The position numbers were made by a program, and so were the translations under genes. Source: Gammaproteobacteria bacterium (GTDB lineage: Bacteria > Pseudomonadota > Gammaproteobacteria > Chromatiales > Chromatiaceae). Taken from it: a stretch of DNA of 64,000 bases. Shown piece after piece: positions 43,590-53,416 of the stretch. The stretch is from positions 35,833 to 99,832 of the forward strand of contig RZZN01000005.1 in NCBI GenBank assembly GCA_009929855.1. The letters run 5' to 3'. A model generated the notes under the pieces. It saw nothing but the letters and a program-made list of their open reading frames with translations. It was not told the origin of the DNA and ran no database searches. Position 1 is the stretch's first letter. Every line of letters starts with the position of its first letter.

Positions 43590-45632
43590 ATGTTCAGAAA
43601 GACGCGAATGATTCCAGCGAGCGAGCGCCCCGAGCGCGCGCAGATCATGGCCTTGACCCTGCTGTCGATCGCCGCCTATCTCCCGCTGGTGCGCCATCTC
43701 GATCCCAAGGTCAGTCTCTTCGTCGGCCTGGTCTGGCTACTGCGGTTTGCCGCCTTGCGCTGGCAGGCAGTGGCCCCCGGGGCCTGGGTGCTGGTTGGCT
43801 TGACCCTGATCGGTGGCGGCAATGCATTGCTCGCCTATCAGGGGTGGTCGGGGCGCGATGCCGGCACGGCGCTCTTCGTGACCATGGTGACACTCAAGCT
43901 GCTGGAGCTGAGACGACTGGACGATCTGCGCCTGGTGGCCAGCTTGATCGGTTTCCTCATCGTGGTGCAGTTTTTGTTCGATGAGTCACCATGGCTGCTC
44001 GCCTATCTCGGGGGTGTGTCACTGGGCGTGATCACGCTCCTGGTGATGCTCGATGGCGGGAGCGGGACGGCGCGGATGCGTCCGGCACTCCGAGTCGCGG
44101 GCCGGCTGGCGCTTCAGGCCTTGCCACTGACGCTCATTCTATTCTTGCTCTTTCCACGTCTGAGCGCGCCCCTCTGGAGCCTCGGGGTCGAGACCGGCCG
44201 GGCGAAGACCGGGATGTCGGATTGGCTGGAGCCAGGTGCCATCAGCGAGCTGGTGCTCGACGGCGAGCTGGCCTTTCGGGTGCGCTTCGACAGCCCGCCA
44301 CCTGGCCCCGATCAACTCTACTGGCGTGGCCCGGTCCTATGGGAGACCGATGGGCGACGCTGGACGCCTGGATTGGCGATCGTCCCGCCAGTGTCCGCGC
44401 CTAGCCTCCTGGAGGCTGACCAACTCATCGAGTACGAGGTGACGCTCGAGCCGAACAATCAGCGATGGTGGCTTGCCTTGGATCTGCCGGTCACCGTGCC
44501 CGCCGGCGCCTTTCTCACCACCGAGCACCAATTGGTCGCGGCAGAGTCGGTGAGCGCGGCACAGCGCTACCGGGTGACCTCGGCGCTCGCCTACCGGACC
44601 GACTCGCTCGACACCGAGCGCTGGGCCGCCGGTCTCCAGGTTCCGGACAACGTGACCCCGCGGATGCGCGCACTGGTCGCCGAATGGCGCGCGCGCGTCG
44701 GGGATGACGATTGGGCACTGATCCAGGAGGCACTGGGTTACTTCAATCGCGAATCATTCCATTACACACTGCTGCCCCCGGCGCTCGGGTCGAACCCGGT
44801 CGATGAGTTCCTCTTCGAGACGCGCCGTGGTTTCTGCGAGCACTATGCGAGCAGTTTCGCCCTCTTGATGCGGCTCGCCGGCATCCCTTCACGAATCGTG
44901 CTGGGCTATCTGGGCGGCGAGCTGAACCGAGTGGGCGGCTATCACATGGTGTGGCAATCCGACGCGCATGCCTGGGTCGAGGTATGGAGTGAGACAGGTG
45001 GCTGGGTCCGGGTGGATCCGACCGCCGCGGTCAATCCGGCGCGGGTGGATCATCGCGGCGCCTCGCAGGTGCTGGGCGCTGGCCCCTCGGTGCGCTTCAC
45101 CTTGGAGCAGGCCGATGCCATGGTGCGCCTGGCGCGCCAGCTCAGGCTATTCGGCGACAGCCTGGATGCCGCCTGGCAGGACTGGGTGCTGGGGTTCTCG
45201 GTGGAGGATCAGATGGCGCTGCTCAGTCGGTTGCGTCTGGGCGAGCTGCGCGAGTACGGTCTGGTGGCGCTCTTGTTGCCGGCCTTGTCGCTGACGTTGG
45301 GTCTGTTGCTCTTCGGCGCGCTGCGCGAGCGCCGTGTGGTCGATCCATTGACGCGTCTCTACGCGCGGCTCGGCGCGCGCTTGGCGCGCGTCGGTCTGGC
45401 GCGCGGTGGACATGAAGGGCCGGCCGATTATGGTCGTCGCGTCAGCGCGGCGCGACCCGACCTCGCGCCCAGGGTCGAGCGCTTCCTGGAACTCTACATC
45501 CCGGCGCGTTATGGCGCGCTGCCCAAGGCCGATGCCATCGCGGCGCTCACCGCGCTCCTGCGCGATTTTCACCCCCGGCCGGTGCCCCGCGCCAAGCCGC
45601 GGCGGCGGCCTCGGGCGCATGACGCGACCTGA
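43590..45632 (+). CDS. TgpA-type membrane transglutaminase-like protease
   Basis: 680 aa. Five or six N-terminal transmembrane helices (about 20-190, DUF3488), then a periplasmic transglutaminase fold whose catalytic triad is visible: Cys416 (R-R-G-F-C-E-H-Y-A), His460 (S-D-A-H-A-W-V-E-V) and Asp476 (V-D-P-T-A-A). One more helix lies near 550-570, followed by a cytoplasmic C-terminal tail. In Pseudomonas TgpA is essential; the substrate is unknown. Confidence 0.94.
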   Translation: MFRKTRMIPASERPERAQIMALTLLSIAAYLPLVRHLDPKVSLFVGLVWLLRFAALRWQAVAPGAWVLVGLTLIGGGNALLAYQGWSGRDAGTALFVTMVTLKLLELRRLDDLRLVASLIGFLIVVQFLFDESPWLLAYLGGVSLGVITLLVMLDGGSGTARMRPALRVAGRLALQALPLTLILFLLFPRLSAPLWSLGVETGRAKTGMSDWLEPGAISELVLDGELAFRVRFDSPPPGPDQLYWRGPVLWETDGRRWTPGLAIVPPVSAPSLLEADQLIEYEVTLEPNNQRWWLALDLPVTVPAGAFLTTEHQLVAAESVSAAQRYRVTSALAYRTDSLDTERWAAGLQVPDNVTPRMRALVAEWRARVGDDDWALIQEALGYFNRESFHYTLLPPALGSNPVDEFLFETRRGFCEHYASSFALLMRLAGIPSRIVLGYLGGELNRVGGYHMVWQSDAHAWVEVWSETGGWVRVDPTAAVNPARVDHRGASQVLGAGPSVRFTLEQADAMVRLARQLRLFGDSLDAAWQDWVLGFSVEDQMALLSRLRLGELREYGLVALLLPALSLTLGLLLFGALRERRVVDPLTRLYARLGARLARVGLARGGHEGPADYGRRVSAARPDLAPRVERFLELYIPARYGALPKADAIAALTALLRDFHPRPVPRAKPRRRPRAHDAT

Positions 45633-45728
45633 GCCGAGCGGAGCCAGGACTTTGTTTGTCGCCGCTCGCGCACTGCACTACCATCTTGCGATCCATGCGT
45701 ACAGGCGTCATCACCGAGGATCCAGTCG

Positions 45729-46580
45729 TTGAAGTTTACGGTCGAAGAATTCCGCCACTGGCCACACAAGTGTGTCACTCTGCTGGGGATGTCGGGGGTG
45801 GGCAAGACCTATCTCTCCGAGATGCTGCGCCGGCACGACTGGTTCCACTATTCGGGTGATTATCGTATCGGCACACGCTATCTGAGCGAGCACATCCTCG
45901 ATCTGATCAAGGCGCATGCCATGCGCGATCCCTTCCTGCGCGACCTGCTGCGCCGCGATTGGATCTCGATCCACAACAACATCAAGGTGACCGATCTCGG
46001 TCCGGTGCTGAGCTTCGTCGGCAAGGTCGGCAATCCCGAGCTCGGCGGTCTGCCGCTCGCTGAGTTCAGTCGCCGTCAAGCGCTCTATCGCGATGCCGAG
46101 ATCGCGGCCATGCTCGATGTGCCGGATTTCGTCCGCAAGGCGCAGTCGGTCTATGACTATGCCCATCTCGTCAACGACGTGGGTGGGAGTCTCTGTGAGC
46201 TCGAGGAGCCGCGGGTCATCGATCTGCTCGCCAAGCACAGCCTGATCCTCTACATCCGGGTTCCGGAAGCCGACGAGATCAAGCTGATCCAACGCGCCCA
46301 GGCCGATCCCAAGCCGCTCTATTATCGTCCCGAGTTCCTGCGTGCCGCGATCAAGGACTATCTGGCGCTGCGCGGATACGAGTTCGTCGCCGAGGTGGAC
46401 CCGAACGATTTCACTCGCTGGGTCTTTCCTCGACTCTTCCACTCGCGGGTGCCCCGTTATGAGGCGATCGCGCGTCCATACGGCTATACCGTCTCCTCGG
46501 AGGATATCGCCACGGTGCGCGATGAGCATGATTTCCTGGGGCTCATCGAGTCGGCCATCGCGCAGAACGAGGTCGCTTGA
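45729..46580 (+). CDS. P-loop ATPase of unknown function adjacent to metA
   Basis: 283 aa with Walker A G-M-S-G-V-G-K-T-Y near the N-terminus. The rest has no family I can name beyond a kinase-like P-loop NTPase; it is rich in charged residues and lacks signal or membrane segments. The start is a TTG with GAGG 9 bases upstream, unusual but supported because the Walker motif lies only 20 residues in. It is followed at 61 bp by metA and is probably co-transcribed. Confidence 0.85.
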   Translation: MKFTVEEFRHWPHKCVTLLGMSGVGKTYLSEMLRRHDWFHYSGDYRIGTRYLSEHILDLIKAHAMRDPFLRDLLRRDWISIHNNIKVTDLGPVLSFVGKVGNPELGGLPLAEFSRRQALYRDAEIAAMLDVPDFVRKAQSVYDYAHLVNDVGGSLCELEEPRVIDLLAKHSLILYIRVPEADEIKLIQRAQADPKPLYYRPEFLRAAIKDYLALRGYEFVAEVDPNDFTRWVFPRLFHSRVPRYEAIARPYGYTVSSEDIATVRDEHDFLGLIESAIAQNEVA

Positions 46581-46641
46581 GCCATGTCCACCCCCATCGC
46601 CTGACCCTGATCCCTGAATCCTCGACCACGAGCTCGATGCC

Positions 46642-47721
46642 ATGCCACTTGTCGCCCACAATGACCTGCCGACCTTCGAGCGTCTCCGCGAGGAGGGTCA
46701 GTCGATCCTGGAGCCTGACCGTGCCCTTCAACAAGACATCCGCGAGCTGCATATCGGTCTGCTCAACATGATGCCGGATGCCGCGCTTGCCGCGACCGAG
46801 CGACAATTCTTCAGGCTCATCGGGCAGAGCAATCAGATCGCTCAGTTCTATGTCCATCCCTTCACGCTCGCCGAACTGGAGCGCTCGGCGGTGACTCGCG
46901 AGTATGTGGAGCGCTACTACGAGCCGTTCGAGACGATCCGCGAGGAGGGCTTGGATGCCTTGGTGATCACCGGGGCCAATGTGACCGGGCCGGACCTGGC
47001 CAGCCAAACCTTCTGGGATCCCTTGATCGAGGTGGTCGAGTGGGCCTACCACAACGTCAGCTCGACGCTCTGCTCCTGTCTGGCCACCCATGCCGTGCTG
47101 CAGTTCCGCTACGGTCAGCAGCGTCGACCGCTCGGCGAGAAACGCTGGGGGGTGTACGTTCATCGTGTCGTCGACCGGACCCATCCATTGGTGAGCTCGG
47201 TGAACACGCGGTTCGATGTCCCGCATTCGCGGTTCAATGAGATCAGCCGGGAGCAATTCACCGCGGCCGGCTTGCACATCCTCGCCGAAAGCGACGAGGC
47301 CGGGGTCCACCTGGCGGTGAGCCCGGATGGTTTTCGCCAGGTCTTCTTCCAGGGGCATCCGGAATACGACATGATCTCGTTGCTCAAGGAGTACAAGCGC
47401 GAGGTCAGGCGCTTCAGCGCGGGCGAGCGCGACCAGTATCCGCCGATGCCCGAGAGCTATTTCGGTGTGCAGTCGCGGGCGATCCTCGAGGAGCACAAGG
47501 AGCGGCTCATGGAGGCACGCGATCAGGGGCGCGATCCGCCGGCGTTTCCCGAGCGGCATCTGCTCGGTAGGCTCGACAACACCTGGCACGACAGTGCCGA
47601 GGGTGTCGTCGGCAACTGGATGGGGCTCATCTACCAGGTCACCCATCAGGACCGGCGACTGCCATTCATGCCGCACGTGGATCCTCAAGATCCCCTCGAC
47701 CTCGCCGGCCGGCGTTGCTGA
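46642..47721 (+). CDS. metA: Homoserine O-acyltransferase (MetA family)
   Basis: Acylates homoserine at the start of methionine synthesis. 359 aa with the MetA-specific C-L-A-T-H-A-V-L-Q (nucleophile Cys) and G-H-P-E-Y-D (catalytic His/Glu). Family annotation is homoserine O-succinyltransferase, but succinyl versus acetyl preference depends on an active-site residue that I cannot assign safely by eye. No SAM riboswitch was seen upstream. Confidence 0.92.
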   Translation: MPLVAHNDLPTFERLREEGQSILEPDRALQQDIRELHIGLLNMMPDAALAATERQFFRLIGQSNQIAQFYVHPFTLAELERSAVTREYVERYYEPFETIREEGLDALVITGANVTGPDLASQTFWDPLIEVVEWAYHNVSSTLCSCLATHAVLQFRYGQQRRPLGEKRWGVYVHRVVDRTHPLVSSVNTRFDVPHSRFNEISREQFTAAGLHILAESDEAGVHLAVSPDGFRQVFFQGHPEYDMISLLKEYKREVRRFSAGERDQYPPMPESYFGVQSRAILEEHKERLMEARDQGRDPPAFPERHLLGRLDNTWHDSAEGVVGNWMGLIYQVTHQDRRLPFMPHVDPQDPLDLAGRRC

Positions 47722-48032
47722 GACTGCTCGGGTCCTGCGCGCGTCGCCCTGTGGCGCAAAAGTGACGCGATGATCCCTCTGTTGTGATCGTGACGCGGTC
47801 CCGAATAGTCGATCAGCAGGCTATTTTGAGCACTCTCGGCGAAAAAATGTTGCGGGGGTGTTGCCACCTGTCGCATTTTGGTACTAGACTATAGTCATGA
47901 GATGCGGCGTGTTACATAAAAGGAACATCGCGTCGTCGCCATGTTTCCTCGGCACCACGTCAGTCAGGCAGCTCAATCGCTTTTCGGGGCGCGATCAGCA
48001 AGCCCCAGACCATCGCCTGCACTGGATCCATC
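47722..48032. other. 311-bp spacer between metA and the small ORF
   Basis: No gene recognised. It is AT-richer near 47815-47925 and includes a TATAGT (about 47889) that could be a -10 element, but no matching -35 at a normal spacing was found. Confidence 0.4.
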
Positions 48033-48308
48033 ATGATCGAGCACACTGAAAACGCAATCCGTTACAAATGGGATCCGCGGACTTATACCGGATTCAAGCT
48101 ACGCTATGACGCCGAGGCTGCCTCCACAGGTGCCCACTGCGCCTTCCACGTCGAGGACTGGACCTATCGCAGCATGGCCAACGAGTGGCCGTGCCAGGAT
48201 CTGGACGAGGCGCTCGGGGTGCTGAGCCATTTCTTCACGATCGACATCGCTCAAGAGCGTCAGCGTCTCAGCGCATGGCTGCCCAAGGAGCTGGCGCAGG
48301 CCGCCTGA
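48033..48308 (+). CDS. Small conserved-looking protein upstream of soeABC
   Basis: 91 aa, function unknown. Contains C-A-F-H-V-E-D-W-T-Y-R and acidic/aromatic residues, two Cys, no signal peptide. It is not a DsrC or TusE relative by the sequence I can see. It lies 352 bp before soeA, with its own hairpin end, so it is probably transcribed separately. Confidence 0.6.
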   Translation: MIEHTENAIRYKWDPRTYTGFKLRYDAEAASTGAHCAFHVEDWTYRSMANEWPCQDLDEALGVLSHFFTIDIAQERQRLSAWLPKELAQAA

Positions 48309-48392
48309 TCCCGTAGGTGGTGCTCGGCCCAGCGCGCCTGATCCTCGCAACGCGCCCCCTGGGCCAGCAATTCCCACTCTGCCGCTCGCGCA

Positions 48393-48416
48393 CGGCGACA
48401 CCCACGGGTGTCGCCG
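48393..48416 (+). terminator. Hairpin after the small ORF
   Basis: Perfect 10-bp stem CGGCGACACC / GGTGTCGCCG with a CACG loop, 84 bp past the small ORF. No T-tract follows, so termination is uncertain. Confidence 0.5.
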
Positions 48417-48587
48417 CTGCGAGATCCTCTCGACACTGCCAGCATCTGGACTGACCCCGCGCCGCTGGCCATCCCAGCCTCGCCCTCCACTCGGTCCAGG
48501 CCGTCCCGTGTGCTATCGCATCCCTGCATCCAGGCCGGCCGTCCTTGCGCGGCGAACGTCGCCAGTTCATCCATGCAGTCATCAGGT

Positions 48588-48617
48588 TTGAAAGATCAAG
48601 TGCGTCAATATTAGAAT
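48588..48617 (+). promoter_or_regulatory. Candidate promoter of soeABC
   Basis: TTGAAA (48588-48593), 18-bp spacer and TAGAAT (48612-48617), each one base off consensus. Transcription would start near 48624, leaving a leader of about 37 nt before the soeA ATG. Confidence 0.6.
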
Positions 48618-48660
48618 GCGTTAATCGTCGCGTTCATTCCCCAGGACCAAAGGTGCCCAC

Positions 48661-51564
48661 ATGCAGGATCCCATTGCGCACTCCGATAGCACGATCGGAC
48701 GAGTCGAGATCAAGGAAACCACCTGCTACATGTGCGCCTGTCGCTGCGGCATTCGGGTGCATCTGCGCGACGGCGAGGTCCGCTACATCGACGGCAATCC
48801 CAAGCATCCGCTCAACAAGGGCGTGATCTGCGCCAAGGGCAGCTCCGGGATCATGAAGCAATACTCCCCGGCGCGCCTCACCAAGCCGCTGCGACGCAAG
48901 CCTGGCGCCGAGCGCGGCACCTCGACCTTCGAGGAGATCTCCTGGGACGAGGCGATGACACTGCTGGAGGAGCGCCTGGGACGACTGCGCGCCGAGGATC
49001 CCAAGCGGTTCGCGCTCTTCACCGGGCGCGATCAGATGCAGGCGTTGACCGGACTCTTCGCCAAGCAGTTCGGTACCCCGAACTATGCCGCGCACGGCGG
49101 CTTCTGCTCGGTCAACATGGCCACTGGTCTGATCTACACCTTCGGCGGCTCCTTCTGGGAGTTCGGCGGTCCCGATCTGGACCGCGCCAAGCTCTTCGTG
49201 ATGATCGGTACCGCGGAGGATCATCACTCCAACCCGCTGAAGATCGCGATCTCTGAATTCAAGCGCCGCGGTGGGCGCTTCATCTCGATCAATCCGATCC
49301 GCACCGGCTATTCGGCGATCGCCGACGAATGGGTTCCGATCAAGCCCGGGACCGATGGCGCACTCCTCATGGCGATCTCGCACGAGATCCTCAAGCAGGG
49401 TCTGTTCGACCGTGATTTCCTGATCCGGTACAGCAATGCCGCCGAGCTGGTCATCGACGATCCATCGCGAGCCGATCATGGTCTCTTCTACCGCGCCGAG
49501 ATGCATGTGGAAGAGGGCTGCTTCGACCCCGAGAACAAGCTCTGGTGGGATCGCGACATCGACGGCCCCATCAGCACCCACACCCCCGGCGTGAACCCGC
49601 GGCTGATGGGCAGCTACAGGCTCGAAATGGATGGTGGGATCCCGGTCAAGCCGGCCTTCCAACTCTTGAAGGAGCGGCTCGAGCCCTGCACGCCCGAGTG
49701 GGCCGCCGGGATCACCGGCATCCCGGCCGACACCATTCGTCGGCTCGCCCACGAGATGGGCGTCACCGCGCGTGACCAGAAGATCGAGCTCCCGATCCCC
49801 TGGACCGATTGCTGGGACAACGAGCATCCCTCGATCACTGGCAACCCGGTTGCCTTCCATGCGATGCGCGGCATGGCCGCCCATTCCAACGGCTTCCAGA
49901 CCATTCGCGCGCTCGGCGTGCTCATGTCGCTGCTCGGCACCATCGACCGGCCCGGTGGCTTCCGTCACAAGGCGCCCTTCCCACGCCCGATCCCGCCCTG
50001 TGCCAAGCCGCCGCATGGTCCCGAGGGCGTCAAGCCCAACACCCCGCTCGACGGCATGCCGCTCGGCTGGCCAGCCAAGCCCGAGGATCTCTTCGTGGAT
50101 GCCGATGGTGAGCCGGTCCGCATCGACAAGGGATTCTCCTGGGAATTTCCACTCTCCGCCCACGGCCTGATGCAGAATGTCATCACCAATGCCTGGCGCG
50201 GCGATCCCTATCCGATCGACACGCTCTTCCTCTTCATGGCCAACATGGCCTGGAACTCCTCGATGAATACCACCGAGGCGCGCCGGATGCTGGCCGACAA
50301 GGACGCCAAGGGCAATTACAAGATCCCCTTCCTGGTGGTCTGTGACACCTTTGCCTCGGAGACGGTCGCCTTCGCCGACCTGGTCCTGCCGGATACCAGC
50401 TATCTGGAGCGCCATGACGTGCTCTCCATGCTCGACCGTCCCATCTCGGAGTTCGACGGCCCGGTCGATTCGGTGCGCATCCCGATCCTGCCGCCCAAGG
50501 GCGAGTGCCGTCCGTTCCAGGACGTGATCATCGACCTGGGCGCACGCCTGAAGCTGCCCGCATTCGTCGATGCCGATGGTGCACCCAAATATCGCGACTA
50601 TCCTGATTTCGTCATCAACTACGAGACCTCGCCCGGCTCGGGGATCGGCTTCCTCGCCGGTTGGCGCGGCCAGAAAGGCGACAAGGTCCTCAAGGGCGAG
50701 CCCAATCCCAAGCAGTGGGAGATGTATGCCAAGAACGGCTGTGTGTTCCACCATGAGCTACCGCCCAGCTACCAGTACATGCGCAACTGGAATAAGGGCT
50801 ATCTGCACTGGGCACGCGGGCACGGCATGATCCGTTATGCCGAGCCGATCACCATCCATCTCTACTCCGAGGTCTTGCAGCGGTTCCGCTTGGCCGCCCA
50901 GGGCAAATGGCCGGGCCGCCGTCCTCCGGAGCGGCTGCGCGAGCGGGTCGAAACCTATTTCGATCCATTGCCCTTCTATTACGAGCCGCTGGAGGATCAA
51001 CTGATCGACCGTGAGCGCTATCCACTGAACGCGCTGACCCAGCGGCCCATGGCCATGTATCACAGCTGGGATAGTCAGAACGCCTGGTTGCGCCAGATCC
51101 ATAGCCACAACTATCTGTTCGTCAATCCGCTGGTCGGCAAGCAGCACGGATTCGGCGACGGTGATTGGATCTGGGTCGAATCACCGCACGGCAAGGTCCG
51201 TTGCATGTGCCGCTTCTCCGAGGCCGTCGAGCCTGGCACGGTCTGGACCTGGAACGCCATCGGCAAGGCGAGTGGTGCCTGGGGCCTGGGCGGAAACGCC
51301 GATGAGTCGCGCAAGGGCTTCCTACTGAACCATCTCATCTCCGAGGAGCTGCCACCCTGTGAGGCCGGACCCTATCTGTCCAACTCGGATCCGGTCACCG
51401 GTCAGGCCGCCTGGTTCGATGTGCGGGTGCGTGTCTACAAGGCGGGTCCGGACGAGCCGCAAGTCAGCTCGCCACAATTCACCCCCATGCCGCGTCTGCC
51501 CGGACAGGACAAGCCGCGCGGCAAGTGGCAGGCCTACATGGCCGGTATGTTCGGGAAGAAGTAG
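48661..51564 (+). CDS. soeA: Sulfite dehydrogenase (quinone) molybdopterin subunit SoeA
   Basis: Large molybdopterin oxidoreductase, 967 aa, DMSO-reductase family. An N-terminal [4Fe-4S] site is visible: C22, C25, C29 and C57. No twin-arginine signal is present, consistent with a cytoplasmic enzyme such as SoeABC, which oxidises sulfite to sulfate in purple sulfur bacteria. The adjacent Fe-S and DmsC-like genes support the assignment. Other DMSO-reductase family roles (polysulfide or thiosulfate reductase) cannot be excluded without phylogeny, but those usually carry Tat signals. Confidence 0.88.
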   Translation: MQDPIAHSDSTIGRVEIKETTCYMCACRCGIRVHLRDGEVRYIDGNPKHPLNKGVICAKGSSGIMKQYSPARLTKPLRRKPGAERGTSTFEEISWDEAMTLLEERLGRLRAEDPKRFALFTGRDQMQALTGLFAKQFGTPNYAAHGGFCSVNMATGLIYTFGGSFWEFGGPDLDRAKLFVMIGTAEDHHSNPLKIAISEFKRRGGRFISINPIRTGYSAIADEWVPIKPGTDGALLMAISHEILKQGLFDRDFLIRYSNAAELVIDDPSRADHGLFYRAEMHVEEGCFDPENKLWWDRDIDGPISTHTPGVNPRLMGSYRLEMDGGIPVKPAFQLLKERLEPCTPEWAAGITGIPADTIRRLAHEMGVTARDQKIELPIPWTDCWDNEHPSITGNPVAFHAMRGMAAHSNGFQTIRALGVLMSLLGTIDRPGGFRHKAPFPRPIPPCAKPPHGPEGVKPNTPLDGMPLGWPAKPEDLFVDADGEPVRIDKGFSWEFPLSAHGLMQNVITNAWRGDPYPIDTLFLFMANMAWNSSMNTTEARRMLADKDAKGNYKIPFLVVCDTFASETVAFADLVLPDTSYLERHDVLSMLDRPISEFDGPVDSVRIPILPPKGECRPFQDVIIDLGARLKLPAFVDADGAPKYRDYPDFVINYETSPGSGIGFLAGWRGQKGDKVLKGEPNPKQWEMYAKNGCVFHHELPPSYQYMRNWNKGYLHWARGHGMIRYAEPITIHLYSEVLQRFRLAAQGKWPGRRPPERLRERVETYFDPLPFYYEPLEDQLIDRERYPLNALTQRPMAMYHSWDSQNAWLRQIHSHNYLFVNPLVGKQHGFGDGDWIWVESPHGKVRCMCRFSEAVEPGTVWTWNAIGKASGAWGLGGNADESRKGFLLNHLISEELPPCEAGPYLSNSDPVTGQAAWFDVRVRVYKAGPDEPQVSSPQFTPMPRLPGQDKPRGKWQAYMAGMFGKK

Positions 51565-51663
51565 CCGCGGCCTTCAGCAACGGCGCGACCGGGCCGCGGA
51601 TGCCCATGGCGCCGCCACGGCGCGCCCCCCGAGCCTGATGGCCGACAACGGAGAGCATAAGAC

Positions 51664-52386
51664 ATGACCCAACTCGCCCTGGTGATCGACCTGAACGTCT
51701 GTGTCGGCTGCCATGCCTGCGTGACCTCGTGCAAGGAGTGGAACACCTCCGGTTGGGCTGGACCCATGGTGGACCAGAACCCCTATGACGGGAGCCCGAC
51801 CGGCACCTTCTTCAACCGTGTCCAGACCTTCGAGATCGGCACCTTCCCCAATACCGAGACGGTGCACTTTCCAAAGAGCTGTCTGCATTGCGAGGAGCCA
51901 CCCTGTGTCCCGGTCTGTCCGACCGGCGCCTCGCACAAACGACCCGACAATGGCATCGTGCTTGTCGACTACGACAAATGCATCGGTTGCAAGTATTGCT
52001 CATGGGCCTGCCCCTATGGCGCGCGCGAGCTCGACGAGCAGCAGAAGGTCATGAAGAAATGCACCCTCTGCATCGATCGGATCACCGATGCGTCACTCTC
52101 CGAGCGCGACCGTCAGCCAGCCTGCGTCCTGGCCTGTCCGACCAACGCTCGTCTCTATGGCGATGTCCATGACCCGGATTCGGTGGTCTCGATCGCCATC
52201 CGCGAGCGTGGTGGCTATCAGCTGATGCCCGAGTGGGGTACCAAGCCGGCCAATCATTATCTGCCACGCCACAAGATACGCATGCACATCAGCCCCGATG
52301 AGCTCAAGCGTGTCGACAATCCGTTGCGTCGCGAAGACCTCACCAGCTATACGGGCGAGGAAACCTTGGACGATCTGGCCTGGTAA
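51664..52386 (+). CDS. soeB: Sulfite dehydrogenase iron-sulfur subunit SoeB
   Basis: 240 aa with four Cys clusters for four [4Fe-4S] centres: C-V-G-C-H-A-C-V-T-S-C, C-L-H-C-E-E-P-P-C-V-P-V-C-P, C-I-G-C-K-Y-C-S-W-A-C-P and C-T-L-C with a later C-V-L-A-C-P. Transfers electrons from SoeA to the membrane subunit. It follows soeA by 99 bp. Confidence 0.93.
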   Translation: MTQLALVIDLNVCVGCHACVTSCKEWNTSGWAGPMVDQNPYDGSPTGTFFNRVQTFEIGTFPNTETVHFPKSCLHCEEPPCVPVCPTGASHKRPDNGIVLVDYDKCIGCKYCSWACPYGARELDEQQKVMKKCTLCIDRITDASLSERDRQPACVLACPTNARLYGDVHDPDSVVSIAIRERGGYQLMPEWGTKPANHYLPRHKIRMHISPDELKRVDNPLRREDLTSYTGEETLDDLAW

Positions 52387-52406
52387 ACGGACCGAGGAAG
52401 ACAGTC

Positions 52407-53384
52407 ATGCATCCCGCCTTCTCAGTGATTTTTCTGACGACACTCCTCGGTGCCGGTCAGGGCCTGTTCCTGGCCATGTTCACCGGTCAGCTCTATTCCA
52501 TCGCGCGCTTCCTGCCGGTGCAGGACGATCAGTTCTACGCGCTCGGCAGCTTGGTGGCCCTGGTGCTTCTGATCCTGGGTCTCGGCGCCTCGTTCTTTCA
52601 TCTCGGTCGACCCGAGCGCGCCTGGCGAGCCGCGGCCATGTGGCGCACCTCCTGGCTCTCGCGCGAGGTCATCGTCCTGCCGATCTTCATGGCCATGGTC
52701 TTCGCCTTCGGTGTCGCGCACTGGTTCGAATGGACTCAACCCTTGTTCCGTGTCGGTGAGGTGCTCGATGTCGACACCACGCTCATCTTCGGTCTGCTCG
52801 GCACCCTCGCCGCCTTTGCGTTGTTCGTCTGCACGGCGATGATCTATGCGGGGGTCAAGTTCATCGAGGAGTGGCATTCGACCTACACGGTCTTCAACTT
52901 CACACTCTTCGGGCTGGCATCGGGCTTCATGCTGGCCGCCGCCTATTCGGCCTTCATCGGCAATCCACTCGTCCCCTTCTTCGGGACTTGGGCGGTCTTC
53001 CTGACCCTGCTCGCCTTCATCTCGCGAGGCGCGCATCTGATCCGCAACATGCGGCTTCGCCACAAGAGCACGCCGCAGACCGCCATCGGGATCCGGCACA
53101 CAGAGGTCATCCAGAAGGCGCAGGGGGCCACCGGTGGCAGTTTCAACACCCGCGAATTCTTTCATGGGCGCAGTGAGTCGACCGTCAAGATGGTCCGCAG
53201 TCTCTTCCTCATCCTGGTCTTCCCGTTACCGATCCTGCTGATCGTCGCCGCCTACATGATCGCCTCGACGACACTGCCGATCCTGGCCTTCATCATCCAA
53301 TACCTGGGTCTACTCGCCGAGCGCTGGTACTTCTTCGCCGAGGCCAAACACCCTCAGAACCTCTATTACCAGAGCGTCGCCTGA
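52407..53384 (+). CDS. soeC: Sulfite dehydrogenase membrane subunit SoeC
   Basis: DmsC/NrfD-type quinone-binding anchor, 325 aa, about eight transmembrane helices. The F-H-L-G-R-P-E-R-A-W-R-A segment and S-W-L-S-R-E-V are typical of DmsC-like anchors. It starts 20 bp after soeB. The gene ends just before repeat locus A. Confidence 0.93.
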   Translation: MHPAFSVIFLTTLLGAGQGLFLAMFTGQLYSIARFLPVQDDQFYALGSLVALVLLILGLGASFFHLGRPERAWRAAAMWRTSWLSREVIVLPIFMAMVFAFGVAHWFEWTQPLFRVGEVLDVDTTLIFGLLGTLAAFALFVCTAMIYAGVKFIEEWHSTYTVFNFTLFGLASGFMLAAAYSAFIGNPLVPFFGTWAVFLTLLAFISRGAHLIRNMRLRHKSTPQTAIGIRHTEVIQKAQGATGGSFNTREFFHGRSESTVKMVRSLFLILVFPLPILLIVAAYMIASTTLPILAFIIQYLGLLAERWYFFAEAKHPQNLYYQSVA

Positions 53385-53416
53385 TCCCGATCACCTCAGC
53401 CATCTGTCTGGCCCAA

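Larger units (their letters stand above)
48309..48660. other. 352-bp spacer before soeA
   Basis: No gene seen. It contains a strong hairpin (48393-48416) and a good sigma-70-like promoter (48588-48617), described separately. Confidence 0.5.

Noticed and set aside
46581..46641. SAM riboswitch before metA
   Set aside because: Only 61 bp follow the preceding gene and no conserved riboswitch core is visible.
48634..50754. 706-codon open frame antisense to soeA
   Set aside because: It is the complementary shadow of a high-GC coding gene; the soeA frame has Fe-S cysteines and family motifs, while this one has no recognisable domains.
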